Translations under genes and position numbers: made by a program
NCBI GenBank assembly: GCA_903939735.1
Contig: CAJAIA010000001.1
Coordinates: 1 to 39,168, forward strand
Length of the DNA stretch: 39,168 nucleotides
Source: an uncultured Ignavibacteria bacterium
GTDB lineage: Bacteria > Bacteroidota > Ignavibacteria > Kapaibacteriales > Kapaibacteriaceae
Reading direction: 5' to 3'
Notes under the pieces: model-generated
Told to the model about the DNA's origin: nothing
Database searches by the model: none
The model's input: the letters and a program-made list of their open reading frames with translations, nothing else
Shown here: one piece after another, positions 24,375-33,996 of the stretch
How positions within the stretch are numbered: the stretch's first letter is position 1
Layout of the letters: each line of letters opens with the position of its first letter

Positions 24375-25892
24375 CTAGCGCGCCGTATTGCGCAAGATGA
24401 GAGCAAGAACTCCGCTTGATGTCCAGGACGTCGCTTGCTCGTCAGGTACGATACCAGGACCGATCGAAACATTCCCAAGAATGATGTCGAGGTCACCGTC
24501 GGCGTCGATATCTGCCATATCGGAAACAAGCCAACGACCGAGTGAGGCACCCGCAACCCTCCATGAAGTCGCATTTCGTTGCAGGACATCTTGGTCGAAA
24601 CGAACGAGGTCGTAGTCGCCGCGATCGAACCGAGGGAAGTAGCTGTAGGAGAAGAGATCCAACTGCGCATCACCCGTGAAGTCAGCCACCCATGCGCCGT
24701 ATGCGCCATCCATCCGTTGGAAGAATGTCTGCTTCCAACCGTCCTTGGACTGGTCAAAGATGTAGACACCGTGATATGGCTTGTATGGTGGCATGTCGTA
24801 GTCGCCATTGTCACCCGCGGTATACACCAGCTCAAGCTGCGGGTCTGCATCGACGTTATACAGTCGTATCGACGATGAGCCTCGCGATGGCGGGAAGGTG
24901 AGGATCTCGCGTGACGTGAACTTCCCACGACCCTGATTTGTGTAGACAACGATCGACTCGCGAGCCTGTGCCATTTGCACGATAATGTCTGGTCGGGAAT
25001 CGCCATTCACGTCATGTACAATTGCACGAATTGCACCTGGCAATGGAGATAGCTGATGGTACACGGTACGACCACCATCAAGGATCTCATACCACCCGAA
25101 CTGTCCGAGAAGATTACCATACTCGCATACCACATAATCAACAATGCGGTCGCCGTTGAGGTCGGCACACTGTACGTCCGTAGGACGGCGCAGTGAATCG
25201 ATCACGACGCGCGTACTCGGCGTCTGATCGGACCACGTGACCTCCACGAGTGAACCAATTGCTGAATCGTGCGGGAGAAGTTTTCCCATGTCGGTGACGT
25301 ACCAACGTCCGCTGTGCGCTGCAACAGATGATGGTGGCCCCTTGAGCGTTATCGATGCTGATACTGTACCATCCGCCGCAGCAACGTGAAGTTGGTTTCT
25401 CATACCGTCACCGATCAACACCCGCTGTGCTGCAGAGTCGAACTTCACAAATGTGGTCATGGGGACAACAGCCGCATTCTTGATCGGGGTGGCCTGAAAC
25501 ACATTGGTGACGCCGCGAACCGTTACCGGAGGCGGAGGGGGAAGTTCGGCCGGAGCACGGTCGATGTACCATTGCGCAATAGCGAACCACTCGTCCTCCG
25601 TCATTGACGGACTCGTCGGGTAGAATGCTTGCAGGTCGTGTGGTAATGTATTGTGTTGCGGTAACGGGTCGAGACCCATGTACCGGCGCATCATGGGAAA
25701 CACCTTCGAGACCCACGTGGCCTTATCGAGATCAGAAGGGGCAGGCAGGACGTGGCATGACTGACAATAGGTGCGAGCCAACCGTTCACCATTGTCATTC
25801 TGCGGTGACGATGCTCTGAACGAGTAAACCGCCGTCACGATGAGACAACAGCTCACGAACCCCATCATCAACCAATGTCTCACAATCCACAC
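24375..25892 (-). CDS. Secreted mono-heme cytochrome c fused to an FG-GAP/VCBS propeller
   Basis: This 505-aa protein starts with a hydrophobic export segment (about 8-24). It has one covalent heme site, CQSCH at 43-47, in a short cytochrome c-type domain (about 30-115). A Pro-rich linker follows ([10 protein letters not shown]). The remaining 380 residues carry FG-GAP/VCBS calcium-type motifs: [47 protein letters not shown] and [13 protein letters not shown]. These are the marks of a seven-bladed propeller. Such fusions could pair electron transfer with protein binding at the cell surface or in the periplasm; the partner is unknown. No second heme or catalytic site is seen. The start overlaps purB by 13 bp, so it is likely read through from the purB promoter. 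Confidence 0.85.
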   Translation of the reverse strand: MWIVRHWLMMGFVSCCLIVTAVYSFRASSPQNDNGERLARTYCQSCHVLPAPSDLDKATWVSKVFPMMRRYMGLDPLPQHNTLPHDLQAFYPTSPSMTEDEWFAIAQWYIDRAPAELPPPPPVTVRGVTNVFQATPIKNAAVVPMTTFVKFDSAAQRVLIGDGMRNQLHVAAADGTVSASITLKGPPSSVAAHSGRWYVTDMGKLLPHDSAIGSLVEVTWSDQTPSTRVVIDSLRRPTDVQCADLNGDRIVDYVVCEYGNLLGQFGWYEILDGGRTVYHQLSPLPGAIRAIVHDVNGDSRPDIIVQMAQARESIVVYTNQGRGKFTSREILTFPPSRGSSSIRLYNVDADPQLELVYTAGDNGDYDMPPYKPYHGVYIFDQSKDGWKQTFFQRMDGAYGAWVADFTGDAQLDLFSYSYFPRFDRGDYDLVRFDQDVLQRNATSWRVAGASLGRWLVSDMADIDADGDLDIILGNVSIGPGIVPDEQATSWTSSGVLALILRNTAR

Positions 25893-27172
25893 CGGCGGAA
25901 GATCGTGTCAACATTCGAGAGCATACGACGTCCGTCGAAAATTGCATCGAGCTCTGAAACTGACAGTAAGGCTGTGATCTCGGCATCCTCAGCGATCGTT
26001 TGACGCAATGGTGTCTTGGTTTCCCATGTCTGCATTGCATTACGTTGAACCATGCGATAGGCGTCTTCTCGCGTGACGTCTTTACCGATCAGTGCCAGCA
26101 TCACACTCTGAGAGAAGGGGAGACCATGCGTAAGCTCGAGATTACGTTGCATCGCTTCAGGATACACCAGGAGGCGATCAATCAGACCCGTGGCCAGGTG
26201 CAGCATGTAATCCAATGTGATGGTCGAGTCTGGACAAATCACGCGCTCGACAGAGCTATGGGAGATGTCACGCTCATGCCACAGAGCATTGTTCTCGACG
26301 GCAGCCAGAGCATTCGTGCGCAGCAACCGCGCCAGACCACAGATCCGCTCACTCAGGATCGGGTTGCGCTTATGGGGCATTGCAGATGATCCCTTCTGTC
26401 CTGGAGAGAAGTACTCCTCCGCCTCACGCACTTCTGTGCGCTGAAGGTGACGGATCTCCGTACCAATCTTCTCAAGAAACGCGCCGATAAGTCCGAGCGT
26501 CGTGAGGTATTCAGCATGACGATCACGCTGGATGACCTGTGTGCTCACGGGTGCTGGCTTGAGGCCGAGTCGATCGCAGACGTACTCTTCAACAGCGGGG
26601 GACAAGTGTTCAAAGGTGCCCACCGCACCGCTAATCATCCCAACGCTGATTGTCTCAATCGCCCGTTCAAGACGCACAATGCTACGTTCGCACTCCTGAT
26701 GCCACAGCGCAAGTTTGAGACCAAACGTTGTCGGCTCTGCATGGATGCCATGGGACCGACCGATGCAAACAGTGTTCTTGAACTCTACGGCACGGCGTGC
26801 CAAGACATCACGGAACTGCTGAAGGTCTGCAAGGAGCAGTTCTCCCGCCTGCTTAAGCTGCACAGCCAGGCACGTATCAAGCACGTCGCTTGACGTCATG
26901 CCAAGGTGAATGAACCGTGACGATGGCCCCACATACTCGGCAACGTTTGTCGTGAAGGCAATCACATCGTGCTTCGTCGTCTCCTCGATTTCGAGAATGC
27001 GCTGCACATCGAAAGAAGCCTTTTCACGAATCTCACGAACGGCGTCCTTCGGGATCACTCCGAGCTCCGCCTGCGCCTCGCAAGCCAGTATTTCGATCTC
27101 AAGCCAAATGGAGTACTTGTTGTGGTCAGACCAGATAGCGCCCATATCGGGCCGTGTATAGCGTTCAATCAT
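25880..27172 (-). CDS. purB: Adenylosuccinate lyase
   Basis: PurB makes fumarate twice in purine synthesis: from SAICAR to AICAR and from adenylosuccinate to AMP. The 430-aa protein fits the bacterial length and has the superfamily signature [10 protein letters not shown] (262-271), with the catalytic flexible-loop serine S262 or S263. Other family blocks are [12 protein letters not shown] (89-100), [14 protein letters not shown] (138-151; H141 is a general-acid candidate) and [11 protein letters not shown] (180-190). It is preceded by a C-rich leader (seven Cs on its strand at 27176-27182) rather than a purine-rich ribosome site. The 3' end overlaps the cytochrome fusion gene by 13 bp. Confidence 0.97.
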   Translation of the reverse strand: MIERYTRPDMGAIWSDHNKYSIWLEIEILACEAQAELGVIPKDAVREIREKASFDVQRILEIEETTKHDVIAFTTNVAEYVGPSSRFIHLGMTSSDVLDTCLAVQLKQAGELLLADLQQFRDVLARRAVEFKNTVCIGRSHGIHAEPTTFGLKLALWHQECERSIVRLERAIETISVGMISGAVGTFEHLSPAVEEYVCDRLGLKPAPVSTQVIQRDRHAEYLTTLGLIGAFLEKIGTEIRHLQRTEVREAEEYFSPGQKGSSAMPHKRNPILSERICGLARLLRTNALAAVENNALWHERDISHSSVERVICPDSTITLDYMLHLATGLIDRLLVYPEAMQRNLELTHGLPFSQSVMLALIGKDVTREDAYRMVQRNAMQTWETKTPLRQTIAEDAEITALLSVSELDAIFDGRRMLSNVDTIFRRCGL

Positions 27173-27319
27173 GACGGGGGGGAGTTTGTGTGAACAAGAC
27201 CTACGAAACTACGACCATTCATCGTGATGCATAGGAACCATTTACCCACCGTTTTTGTTGGGCTGACATTCGCATTTTAGCGGTCTACGACACACTTTAA
27301 TTATGCGTAGGCTGACACC
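27173..27319. promoter_or_regulatory. Divergent promoter region between purB and the peroxidase gene (147 bp)
   Basis: Both flanking genes start here. On the plus strand, TTTT (27275-27278) and TAATTATG (27298-27305) are 19 bp apart and one mismatch from the Bacteroidota TTTG/TAnnTTTG pair. They would give a start near 27312 for the peroxidase gene. On the minus strand TAGTTTCG (27204-27211), also one mismatch, could serve purB with a leader of about 25 nt. Neither is an exact match. Confidence 0.33.
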
Positions 27320-28342
27320 ATGAGAAAGGTTACGGATATGTTCCCTGCACGCACTGTATTCGCGATCGCCCTCGCAGTTCTCGTCACAGCATGTGGCAAG
27401 CCCGGCGATACACAAGAACCCAAGGAAGTTATCCGCGCACTTTCCGGTGCTGAGGAAACAGAGCTTCGGTCAATGGCTGCTGGTGTGTTTGCCGTTCTGC
27501 CAGACGTGATGCCTGGTCATGAGGGTACAACTGCCGAGATGATCGCGCTTGGTAAATCGTTGTACTTCGACAAGCGCCTTTCCGTGAACGACAAGCAATC
27601 GTGTAATACGTGTCACGACGTTTCCAACGGAGCTGCCGGCGTCGACAACGAGGTGACGTCAGAAGGTGCGCTTGGTGGACGTGGTACGCGAAATTCACCG
27701 ACAGTATTTAATGCTGGTTTTCATGCGATGCAGTTTTGGGATGGACGTGCTGCCGACCTGATCGAGCAGGCGAAGGGTCCAATTTGCAACCCAGCTGAGA
27801 TGGCCATGCCGGAACCTGCGGCTGTCGAGGCGAAGCTCAGGAAGACGGCGGAATACCCTGGACTGTTTGCTGAGGCATTCCCAGAACAACCATCACCTGT
27901 GACGTTTGACAACGTTGCGAAGGCTATTGCTGCCTTTGAGCGCACATTGATTGCACCATCGCGATTTGACAAGTGGATTACAGGCGACACTGCCGCGCTT
28001 ACCATGTCGGAGCGCCGTGGCATGCACACCTTCATCAACACGGGTTGCATTTCATGTCATAACGGTCCACTGTTTGGCGGCAACGGTCTCCAAAAGCTGG
28101 GCAACGTGCAGCCGTATGCGACGTCCGATCCCGGACGCTATAACGTTACGAAGGACCCAGCCGACAGCCTGATGTTCAAGGTGCCGTCATTGCGCCTCGC
28201 AGCGCGAACGAAGCCGTACTTCCATGATGGTAGCGTACCGACTCTGTCGAAGGCCATCGAACTCATGGGCTGGCATCAGCTCGGCAAGAAGCTCAGCAAC
28301 CAAGATGTTGCCGAGATCGAGACGTTCCTCAAAGCACTCTAA
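27320..28342 (+). CDS. Di-heme cytochrome c peroxidase (CcpA/MauG family), predicted lipoprotein
   Basis: This 340-aa protein has two covalent heme motifs, CNTCH (95-99) and CISCH (243-247), in the arrangement of bacterial di-heme peroxidases. These reduce hydrogen peroxide to water with electrons from small cytochromes. Family landmarks are LGKSLYFDKRLS (78-89), RNSPTVFNAGFH (124-135) and GPICNPAEMAMP (153-164), where family members usually have L or M in place of the Cys. FWDGRA (139-144) and the closing KPYFHDGSVPTL are also present. The export signal ends in VTAC, so C25 should be lipidated, tethering the enzyme in the periplasm. The ATG at 27320 is listed; an in-frame ATG at 27338 has AAAGG upstream and could equally be the start. 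It is divergent from purB and the cytochrome fusion gene. Confidence 0.93.
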   Translation: MRKVTDMFPARTVFAIALAVLVTACGKPGDTQEPKEVIRALSGAEETELRSMAAGVFAVLPDVMPGHEGTTAEMIALGKSLYFDKRLSVNDKQSCNTCHDVSNGAAGVDNEVTSEGALGGRGTRNSPTVFNAGFHAMQFWDGRAADLIEQAKGPICNPAEMAMPEPAAVEAKLRKTAEYPGLFAEAFPEQPSPVTFDNVAKAIAAFERTLIAPSRFDKWITGDTAALTMSERRGMHTFINTGCISCHNGPLFGGNGLQKLGNVQPYATSDPGRYNVTKDPADSLMFKVPSLRLAARTKPYFHDGSVPTLSKAIELMGWHQLGKKLSNQDVAEIETFLKAL

Positions 28343-28351
28343 CATCGTCGA

Positions 28352-28999
28352 TTATCGAGGAATGAAGTCCTGCTGGTACTGCGGGACGAATGCATCGACA
28401 TCGACGCACGGCACTCCTGCTTCAAGCATGTGCCAACTCGCAAACGCTACGAATCGCGCCGACAATCGTGTGAGGCCACTCACCGGTGTCGGCGTGAAGT
28501 GTTTTGCACCAGGCCCAACAACAAACGTCTCAGGCGTTATGCGTGCTTCGACATCTGCGGCGGTACATACCAACACAGCTTGCTCATGCACGACATCCGA
28601 ACATGGCGCCTGGACCACGTAATACAGGTCTCGGTGCGAGGGAATGATCGATGTGATAGTCTGTGCTCCCGAGAGGAGTGCAACCTCGCGGGCAGCCACA
28701 TGCAGTGATGTGAGTGTTGGTACAGGAAGGATCCGTGGGGTTCCGCCGAATGCGAGCCCCTTAACAAACGAAGCACCAATCCGCAGTCCTGTGAATGAAC
28801 CAGGGCCTGCTGAGATGGCAACGATATCGATCTTCTCCATTGAGACGTCGGCGAATCGAATTGCGGAATTCACGACCTCTGGAAGAAATGCATCATGTGC
28901 CGCATCGCGGATGATCTCCGATGACGACACAAGTGCTCCATCGATTGCGACGGCTGCACCGCATACATTCCCCGAGGTTTCAATTGCCAAGACGATCAT
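28352..28999 (-). CDS. tsaB: tRNA threonylcarbamoyladenosine modification protein TsaB
   Basis: TsaB is the inactive paralogue that supports TsaD in making the universal t6A modification at position 37 of ANN-decoding tRNAs. The 215-aa protein starts with the actin-like fold signature VLAIETSG (3-10). It contains the block SAGPGSFTGLRIG (about 63-75), which is shared by the TsaB/TsaD/YeaZ family. The metal-binding histidines of TsaD are absent, as expected for TsaB. It is the last gene of its operon, and its start overlaps the mfd stop by 4 bp. tsaC, tsaD and tsaE are not in this window. Confidence 0.94.
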   Translation of the reverse strand: MIVLAIETSGNVCGAAVAIDGALVSSSEIIRDAAHDAFLPEVVNSAIRFADVSMEKIDIVAISAGPGSFTGLRIGASFVKGLAFGGTPRILPVPTLTSLHVAAREVALLSGAQTITSIIPSHRDLYYVVQAPCSDVVHEQAVLVCTAADVEARITPETFVVGPGAKHFTPTPVSGLTRLSARFVAFASWHMLEAGVPCVDVDAFVPQYQQDFIPR

Positions 29000-31900
29000 A
29001 CATGCTCCTCTACATCACGTTCTTCATCGCGCGTCGTAGCAACCTTCGTAAGGTGTGCAACGACCGATAGTGCTTCGTCACGATTGCCCAGTGCGACATC
29101 AATGATCAAGCGCTTACCCTGCTGCACAAACTTTGCGTTTGGCATCGTTGTGAGTGCGTGGAGTAGACGCTTGAACACATGAGCGTACCACGCGGCATTA
29201 CCGTCAGGCGGGAGCTCCATTACCAGGCGTTCACGTCGAACATTGACACGCACAATACCAGAAGGAAGAGCGAGAATCCGAAGCTTGACAGCAAACAGCA
29301 ACTCCTCAACTTCGTGTGGAAGTGGACCAAAGCGATCACGAAGTTCATCATAGACACGATCAACTTCGATGATATCGTGCGCGTTGTAGAGGCGCTTATA
29401 CACGTCAAAGCGCTCAGTATCCGCTGGGATGTAGCTTCGCGGGAGAAGTGCATCTGCATCAAGCTCGACGGCAATATCCTCATTCGAGAAGTCACGTACG
29501 AGCTCCTTACTTCCGGCGAAGAGTTCGGCAAACTCATCGTGTTTAAGCTCTTCAACGGCCTCGTCGAGAATCTTCTGGTAGAGCTCAAAGCCCATGTCAA
29601 GGATGAATCCACTCTGCTCACCACCGAGAAGATTTCCAGCACCGCGAATCTCAAGGTCACGCATTGCCAACTGGAATCCAGATCCCAAATCGGTGTATTC
29701 TTCGAGCGCCTGCAAACGGCGCAACGCCATACGTGAGAGCGTATGCGGTGGGGGAATCAGCAAGTAGCAGTATGCCTGAATATTGGAACGTCCAACACGA
29801 CCCCGAAGCTGGTATAGCTCGGCGAGTCCGAAATTATCGGCGTTCTCAATGATCATCGTGTTCGCGTTCGGGATGTCGAGTCCGGACTCAATGATCTTCG
29901 TGGCAATCAAGACATCAAACTTTCGCTCGAGGAACGCTTCCATCACATCTTCGAGTGCATCAGACTCCATCTGTCCGTGCGCCATTGTCACGCGCAGTGT
30001 CGGGACAAGCATCTTGATTTTCATCATGAGCTTATCCATATCCGTGATGCGATCAGTCACCACAAACACCTGTCCACCGCGCTCAAGCTCTCGCAGGAGT
30101 GCCTCACGTAGAACGGCATCCTCCCATTGAAGGATCTCCGTGCGAATAGGCAAGCGGTTGCGAGGGGGCGTTTCAATCACCGAGAGATCGCGTGCTCCCA
30201 TGAGGGAGAAGTTTAAGGTGCGCGGAATCGGTGTTGCCGTGAGTGTCAACGTATCGATGGTAGCACGAAGCTGACGGAGTTTTTCTTTTGCTGCCACACC
30301 AAACCGATGTTCTTCATCGATGATCAGCAAACCGAGGTTCTTGAATGCAACATCCTTACTGAGAAGTCGATGCGTACCGATCACGATATCTGCACCGCCA
30401 GTATGAACGCGCTCAAGAATATCCTTCTGTTCCACCTTTGAACGAAAACGCGAGAGAACATCGATCCTCACAGGATATCGATGCAGACGATCACGGAACG
30501 TTACACCATGTTGCTCAGCAAGGATGGTTGTGGGCACGAGAACAGCAACCTGACGTCCGGACTGTGCTGCTTTGAATGCGGCGCGGACGGCGATCTCTGT
30601 TTTTCCAAAGCCCACATCTCCACAGACCAGTCGATCCATCGGAGTGGGTAGCTCCATATCGTGTTTGACCTCAGCTGTGGCGCGCGCTTGGTCGACCGTA
30701 TCCTCGTATTGGAACGAAGCTTCAAACTCTTTCTGCCAGACGGTATCGACTGGGTAGCCATAGCCAGCCTGCGACTTACGTTGCGCATAGAGCTTGATCA
30801 GATCACGAGCGATGTCTTTGATGCGCTTCTTCGCGCGCGCCTTCTTGCGTTCCCACTCAGCAGATCCGAGCTTGCTTAGCTTCGGGACCGAACCCTCTTC
30901 GGATGCATACTTCGAGAGTTTATGCACGTAGTTCAGGTGCACAAACAGGTTGTCGCCGCCATCGAATGTGAGCTTTACACACTCAACCTGAGCACCATTA
31001 ATCACGATTGTTTCAAGACCATCAAATCGTCCAATACCCTTATCGGCATGTACGACGAGATCACCTCGGTGGAGCTGTTGAATGTCGCGCAGCGACATAC
31101 CCGAATCCTGGCGCGACGTCCGGCGTTGGCTCCGTTGACGTCCAAACACCTGATGTTCGGTGAAGACAGCAAGTGCTAGATTTTCCCAGAGAAAGCCTGA
31201 TGTGAGTGATACCGGCAGCCAGGTTATCCCTGCTATGACGCGATGGAGAGCGATTCCGTCGTCCTCCGCTTCCAACTCAACCTGATCGGCGAATGCATCA
31301 CATAACTCACGCAGACGTCGCGAGTTCTGCCGTCCTTCTCCACCAATGAAAACCTTGTACGACTTACGTTGCACGCGGGACGCCGTCTGCAGAAGGTGCT
31401 CAAGCGAGCCATTACTCGGCGGCTGAACAAGTGTCTGCGCTTCATGCGTTACTGCACCAAGTGGATTGATGCGAATGGTGTAGGTGGCGCGTGTTGCAAC
31501 ATCCAGCGTGAGGTCTCTCGCGTGCGCTTCTGCTTCGATCGCCTCAGGCTCATCGAGCACCATCACGGTCTCACTCGGCAGGTGATCCAAGATGGTCGAG
31601 GTTAACGACGGATCATCGTCATGAAACACATGGGCGAGGAATGTGACCGAGGTATGTTCACGAATGGAGCGCTGAGAAAGGGGCTCGAATTCTCGAATCG
31701 ACTCAATCGTGTTGCCGAAGAATTCGATCCGGAGAGGGTTATCCCATCCGCTGGGGAAGACATCTACGATACCGCCACGGATGGCAAGCTCACCAGGTTT
31801 GCTCACGAAATCTGTGCGCTCAAATCCGGCCAACGCCAAGTCGGTAATGAGCGCATCATAGTTGCGCTCCGATGATCGCTCAATCGTCCATTGCGCGCCC

Positions 31901-32325
31901 TCCAACATGCCGGTAGACGGCATTGCGAGTCCGAGTGCTGCGACCGAGAGAATCACAACGTAGGGCTCGGTGCTATCACTTCGCAGGCGCGTTAGAGCAT
32001 CTACTTGCTCGTGGTGGACAATTCCACCACTTGCAAGTGCGCTATGCTTTGTTGCTCCATGAATACCAACGACGCGATGTGCTGCAAGAAGTAAACCGAC
32101 ATCATGGACGTAGGCATCGACCTCGTCGTCGCTCGACACAATGATGACGAACGGAAGGTCACCGAGTGAGCACAAAGCCGATATAAATGCGGCCTTAGCT
32201 GAACCACGCAACGTCTTAATCGAAATCGTCGTATCGCGCATGAGCGCTTGAGCGCTCTGCAGCACAATCGGTGACGTTCGGAGGATTTCCGTGATCGTTG
32301 ATACGTCGGTACGCAGTTGGGCCAT
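28996..32325 (-). CDS. mfd: Transcription-repair coupling factor
   Basis: Mfd displaces RNA polymerase stalled at DNA damage and recruits UvrA for nucleotide excision repair. The 1109-aa protein shows the full domain order. A UvrB-like N-terminal region is followed by the RNA polymerase-interaction domain ([17 protein letters not shown], about 418-434). The superfamily 2 translocase motor has Walker [10 protein letters not shown], Walker [14 protein letters not shown], and the later motifs [10 protein letters not shown] and [11 protein letters not shown]-terminal TRCF domain completes it. It has no stretch of unusual composition. It is preceded 34 bp upstream by a small membrane protein, and it overlaps tsaB by 4 bp. 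Confidence 0.97.
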   Translation of the reverse strand: MAQLRTDVSTITEILRTSPIVLQSAQALMRDTTISIKTLRGSAKAAFISALCSLGDLPFVIIVSSDDEVDAYVHDVGLLLAAHRVVGIHGATKHSALASGGIVHHEQVDALTRLRSDSTEPYVVILSVAALGLAMPSTGMLEGAQWTIERSSERNYDALITDLALAGFERTDFVSKPGELAIRGGIVDVFPSGWDNPLRIEFFGNTIESIREFEPLSQRSIREHTSVTFLAHVFHDDDPSLTSTILDHLPSETVMVLDEPEAIEAEAHARDLTLDVATRATYTIRINPLGAVTHEAQTLVQPPSNGSLEHLLQTASRVQRKSYKVFIGGEGRQNSRRLRELCDAFADQVELEAEDDGIALHRVIAGITWLPVSLTSGFLWENLALAVFTEHQVFGRQRSQRRTSRQDSGMSLRDIQQLHRGDLVVHADKGIGRFDGLETIVINGAQVECVKLTFDGGDNLFVHLNYVHKLSKYASEEGSVPKLSKLGSAEWERKKARAKKRIKDIARDLIKLYAQRKSQAGYGYPVDTVWQKEFEASFQYEDTVDQARATAEVKHDMELPTPMDRLVCGDVGFGKTEIAVRAAFKAAQSGRQVAVLVPTTILAEQHGVTFRDRLHRYPVRIDVLSRFRSKVEQKDILERVHTGGADIVIGTHRLLSKDVAFKNLGLLIIDEEHRFGVAAKEKLRQLRATIDTLTLTATPIPRTLNFSLMGARDLSVIETPPRNRLPIRTEILQWEDAVLREALLRELERGGQVFVVTDRITDMDKLMMKIKMLVPTLRVTMAHGQMESDALEDVMEAFLERKFDVLIATKIIESGLDIPNANTMIIENADNFGLAELYQLRGRVGRSNIQAYCYLLIPPPHTLSRMALRRLQALEEYTDLGSGFQLAMRDLEIRGAGNLLGGEQSGFILDMGFELYQKILDEAVEELKHDEFAELFAGSKELVRDFSNEDIAVELDADALLPRSYIPADTERFDVYKRLYNAHDIIEVDRVYDELRDRFGPLPHEVEELLFAVKLRILALPSGIVRVNVRRERLVMELPPDGNAAWYAHVFKRLLHALTTMPNAKFVQQGKRLIIDVALGNRDEALSVVAHLTKVATTRDEERDVEEHV

Positions 32326-32352
32326 AGGTGTCGGTGAGACGTCGAATCGTGT

Positions 32353-32369
32353 GAGGAAGTTACTTCCTC
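32353..32369 (-). promoter_or_regulatory. Hairpin with the small-ORF stop codon in its loop
   Basis: Bases 32353-32359 (GAGGAAG on the plus strand) and 32363-32369 (CTTCCTC) pair perfectly. The three-base loop is the TAA stop of the 58-aa membrane-protein gene read on the minus strand. No T-tract follows, so it is unlikely to be a terminator. It lies 28 bp before the mfd ATG and could influence processing or ribosome release between the two genes. Confidence 0.4.
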
Positions 32370-32536
32370 TGTTTCCGCATCGAGTCGAGGTAGTCTCGCA
32401 TCATCTTCTGTCGCTCCATCTTTCGTTCGTAGCGCTCGCATTGTCCGCCGTTGAGCACGACAAGAATGAGCGCGGCACCAAAGACAACGCCGAGAAGAAC
32501 CGAGATCCACACTCGTTGAGGTTTACGCGTCGACAT
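32360..32536 (-). CDS. Small single-pass membrane protein (58 aa), unknown function
   Basis: This 58-aa protein has a short basic N-terminus (MSTRKPQR), a single hydrophobic span of about residues 10-28 (WISVLLGVVFGAALILVVL), and a highly charged helical tail (ERYERKMERQKMMRDYLDSM). It is not recognised. The ATG at 32536 overlaps the prmA stop by one base (TAATG), a common coupling arrangement. The frame stays open 12 codons further upstream inside prmA, but that start has no support. The gene is read with prmA upstream and mfd downstream. Size alone makes this less certain than its neighbours. Confidence 0.6.
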   Translation of the reverse strand: MSTRKPQRVWISVLLGVVFGAALILVVLNGGQCERYERKMERQKMMRDYLDSMRKQRK

Positions 32537-33384
32537 TACGTTGTTGGTGTTGTTAATGCCAGTGCACACCACTCGGTTTCAGCGAGTTCGTCCACCAACG
32601 TACATCCAGCTTCAAGAAATGGCGCAGCGACGTCATCGCGGTCGTACTTGAGGATTCCCGAAACGAGAATGATACCGCCTGGTTCAACGGCATCAATGAA
32701 CGCTAGGGCGTAGGGAATAACAAGGTGTCGATAGAGATTAGCTGCGAGTCCATTGCATCGGGGTAGTTGCACATCTTGGAGTTCAACTTGTTCAAGGCGG
32801 ACGATATGCTCGACCGCGTTACGTGCAACGTTCTCTTGGCTATTGACGATTGACCACTCATTGTTGTCGAAGGCATAAACGCTCGTCGCACCCAGCTTTG
32901 CCGCCATAATGGCGAGCACGCCCGTGCCCGTTCCAACGTCAATCCAGGTGTCGCCTGGCTTAGCGTAGACTTCCATCAAACGGCACATCATCCGTGTTGT
33001 CGCATGATGCCCCGTACCAAAGGACATTTTCGGGGTAATAACGAGCGTCATCGGATACGAGAATTCTTCTGCACGCCATTCGGGAACAATAATGATCCGC
33101 TCGTTGACAACCACCGGATCGATACTTGCCTCCCATTCGGCATTCCAATTCTGATCTTCTTCCGTACTGAGCTTAACAAGCTCCACGGCGACGCCAACCT
33201 GCTGCAGTTCAGCTACGATTGAATTCTCGTAGCCTTGTTGCCAGTCATTTTGCTCGAAACATACGGTGCACGCGTCGAGCCCTTGCTCCACCCCAAGCAG
33301 GGGATAGCCACTAAGAACACCCATCGCGAGGTCCATGTCCTCTTCAGGAATCGACAACGTGAGAAGAACGTAACGCTTCGGCAT
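32536..33384 (-). CDS. prmA: Ribosomal protein L11 methyltransferase
   Basis: PrmA trimethylates several lysines and the N-terminus of ribosomal protein L11 using S-adenosylmethionine. The 282-aa protein has an N-terminal L11-binding domain (about 1-90). The Rossmann-fold methyltransferase domain follows, with FGTGHHATT (near 121-129), VGTGTGVLAIMAAKLGA (motif I, near 150-166) and GLAANLYRHL (the NANLYRxxL-like family block). An AGGAA lies 4 nt before the ATG. A TAGTTTTG promoter-type box is about 26-33 bp upstream. The gene is the first of the prmA / small membrane protein / mfd / tsaB run. Confidence 0.94.
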   Translation of the reverse strand: MPKRYVLLTLSIPEEDMDLAMGVLSGYPLLGVEQGLDACTVCFEQNDWQQGYENSIVAELQQVGVAVELVKLSTEEDQNWNAEWEASIDPVVVNERIIIVPEWRAEEFSYPMTLVITPKMSFGTGHHATTRMMCRLMEVYAKPGDTWIDVGTGTGVLAIMAAKLGATSVYAFDNNEWSIVNSQENVARNAVEHIVRLEQVELQDVQLPRCNGLAANLYRHLVIPYALAFIDAVEPGGIILVSGILKYDRDDVAAPFLEAGCTLVDELAETEWCALALTTPTT

Positions 33385-33409
33385 GCACTTCCTATCCGTA
33401 ATTTGAGCA

Positions 33410-33417
33410 CAAAACTA
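33410..33417 (-). promoter_or_regulatory. TAnnTTTG-type -7 promoter box for prmA
   Basis: On the minus strand the octamer reads TAGTTTTG, an exact match to the Bacteroidota -7 consensus. It would give a transcript start about 20 nt before the prmA ATG. No exact TTTG -33 box lies upstream. The kdsC gene starts in the opposite direction 41 bp away. Confidence 0.4.
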
Positions 33418-33457
33418 CGCATTGATTGAACCACACGATTGACCAAAGAGGTATCGA

Positions 33458-33973
33458 GTGACCTTGCAAGAGCGCGCAGCGCGTATACAACTCGTCGTCA
33501 TGGATGTGGACGGCACACTTACCGATGGAGCCATGTACTATGGTCCTCAAGGTGAAGCGCTCAAGCGCTTTAGCACGCGCGACGGAATGGGGCTCACATT
33601 GCTACGACGTGCCGACATTCAGTTGGCGATCATCACAAGCGAGGATACGCCTATCGTCACGACCCGAGCCGCAAAACTCAAAATTCCCCATGTGATCATG
33701 GGGTGTCATGACAAGTCTGCAACATTCCTCGACCTTTCCCGTCGTCTGTCGGTGTCGCCTGAATGCATTGCGTATATTGGCGACGACGTTAACGACCTGC
33801 ACGTTATGGGATTATGCGGACTAGCAGCATGTCCGTCTGACGCGGTCGAGGCAATTCAGCAGCGGGCACACTACATCGCCCGAGCCACGGGTGGCAATGG
33901 TGCCGTTCGAGAGATTGCCGAGATCATTCTTCAGGCACAGCTCAAGCCCCTTACCCTCCCAGAACAATGGTGA
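33458..33973 (+). CDS. kdsC: KdsC-like HAD phosphatase (KDO 8-phosphate phosphatase)
   Basis: KdsC removes the phosphate from 3-deoxy-D-manno-octulosonate 8-phosphate, giving KDO for the LPS inner core. The 171-aa protein is a C0-type HAD phosphatase of the usual length, with no cap domain. D16 and D18 lie in the nucleophile motif (VVMDVDGTLTDG), then TRDGMG (40-45), the lysine K86 (CHDKSAT) and the metal aspartates D109 and D110 (IGDDVNDL). The start codon is GTG, supported by AAAGAGGT at 6-13 nt upstream. It is the first gene of a three-gene plus-strand unit ending in a terminator. A related phosphatase of the same family acting on another sugar phosphate is the alternative; kdsA and kdsB are not here. 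Confidence 0.9.
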   Translation: MTLQERAARIQLVVMDVDGTLTDGAMYYGPQGEALKRFSTRDGMGLTLLRRADIQLAIITSEDTPIVTTRAAKLKIPHVIMGCHDKSATFLDLSRRLSVSPECIAYIGDDVNDLHVMGLCGLAACPSDAVEAIQQRAHYIARATGGNGAVREIAEIILQAQLKPLTLPEQW

Positions 33974-33996
33974 CACCAAATCGGAAGGAGACTGCA

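Noticed and set aside
24374-24392. GCGC inverted repeat between the T9SS gene and the cytochrome fusion gene as a bidirectional terminator
   Set aside because: The stem is only four base pairs and no T-tract follows on either strand.
24035-25006. 323-codon minus-strand frame across the T9SS gene end and the cytochrome fusion gene
   Set aside because: It crosses the convergent junction of two well-supported genes in a shifted frame, and its Ser/Arg/His-rich sequence has no family likeness.
27176-27182. Run of seven Gs before purB as a possible phase-variable tract
   Set aside because: It is short, lies outside the coding region, and purB is a housekeeping gene. Nothing suggests switching.
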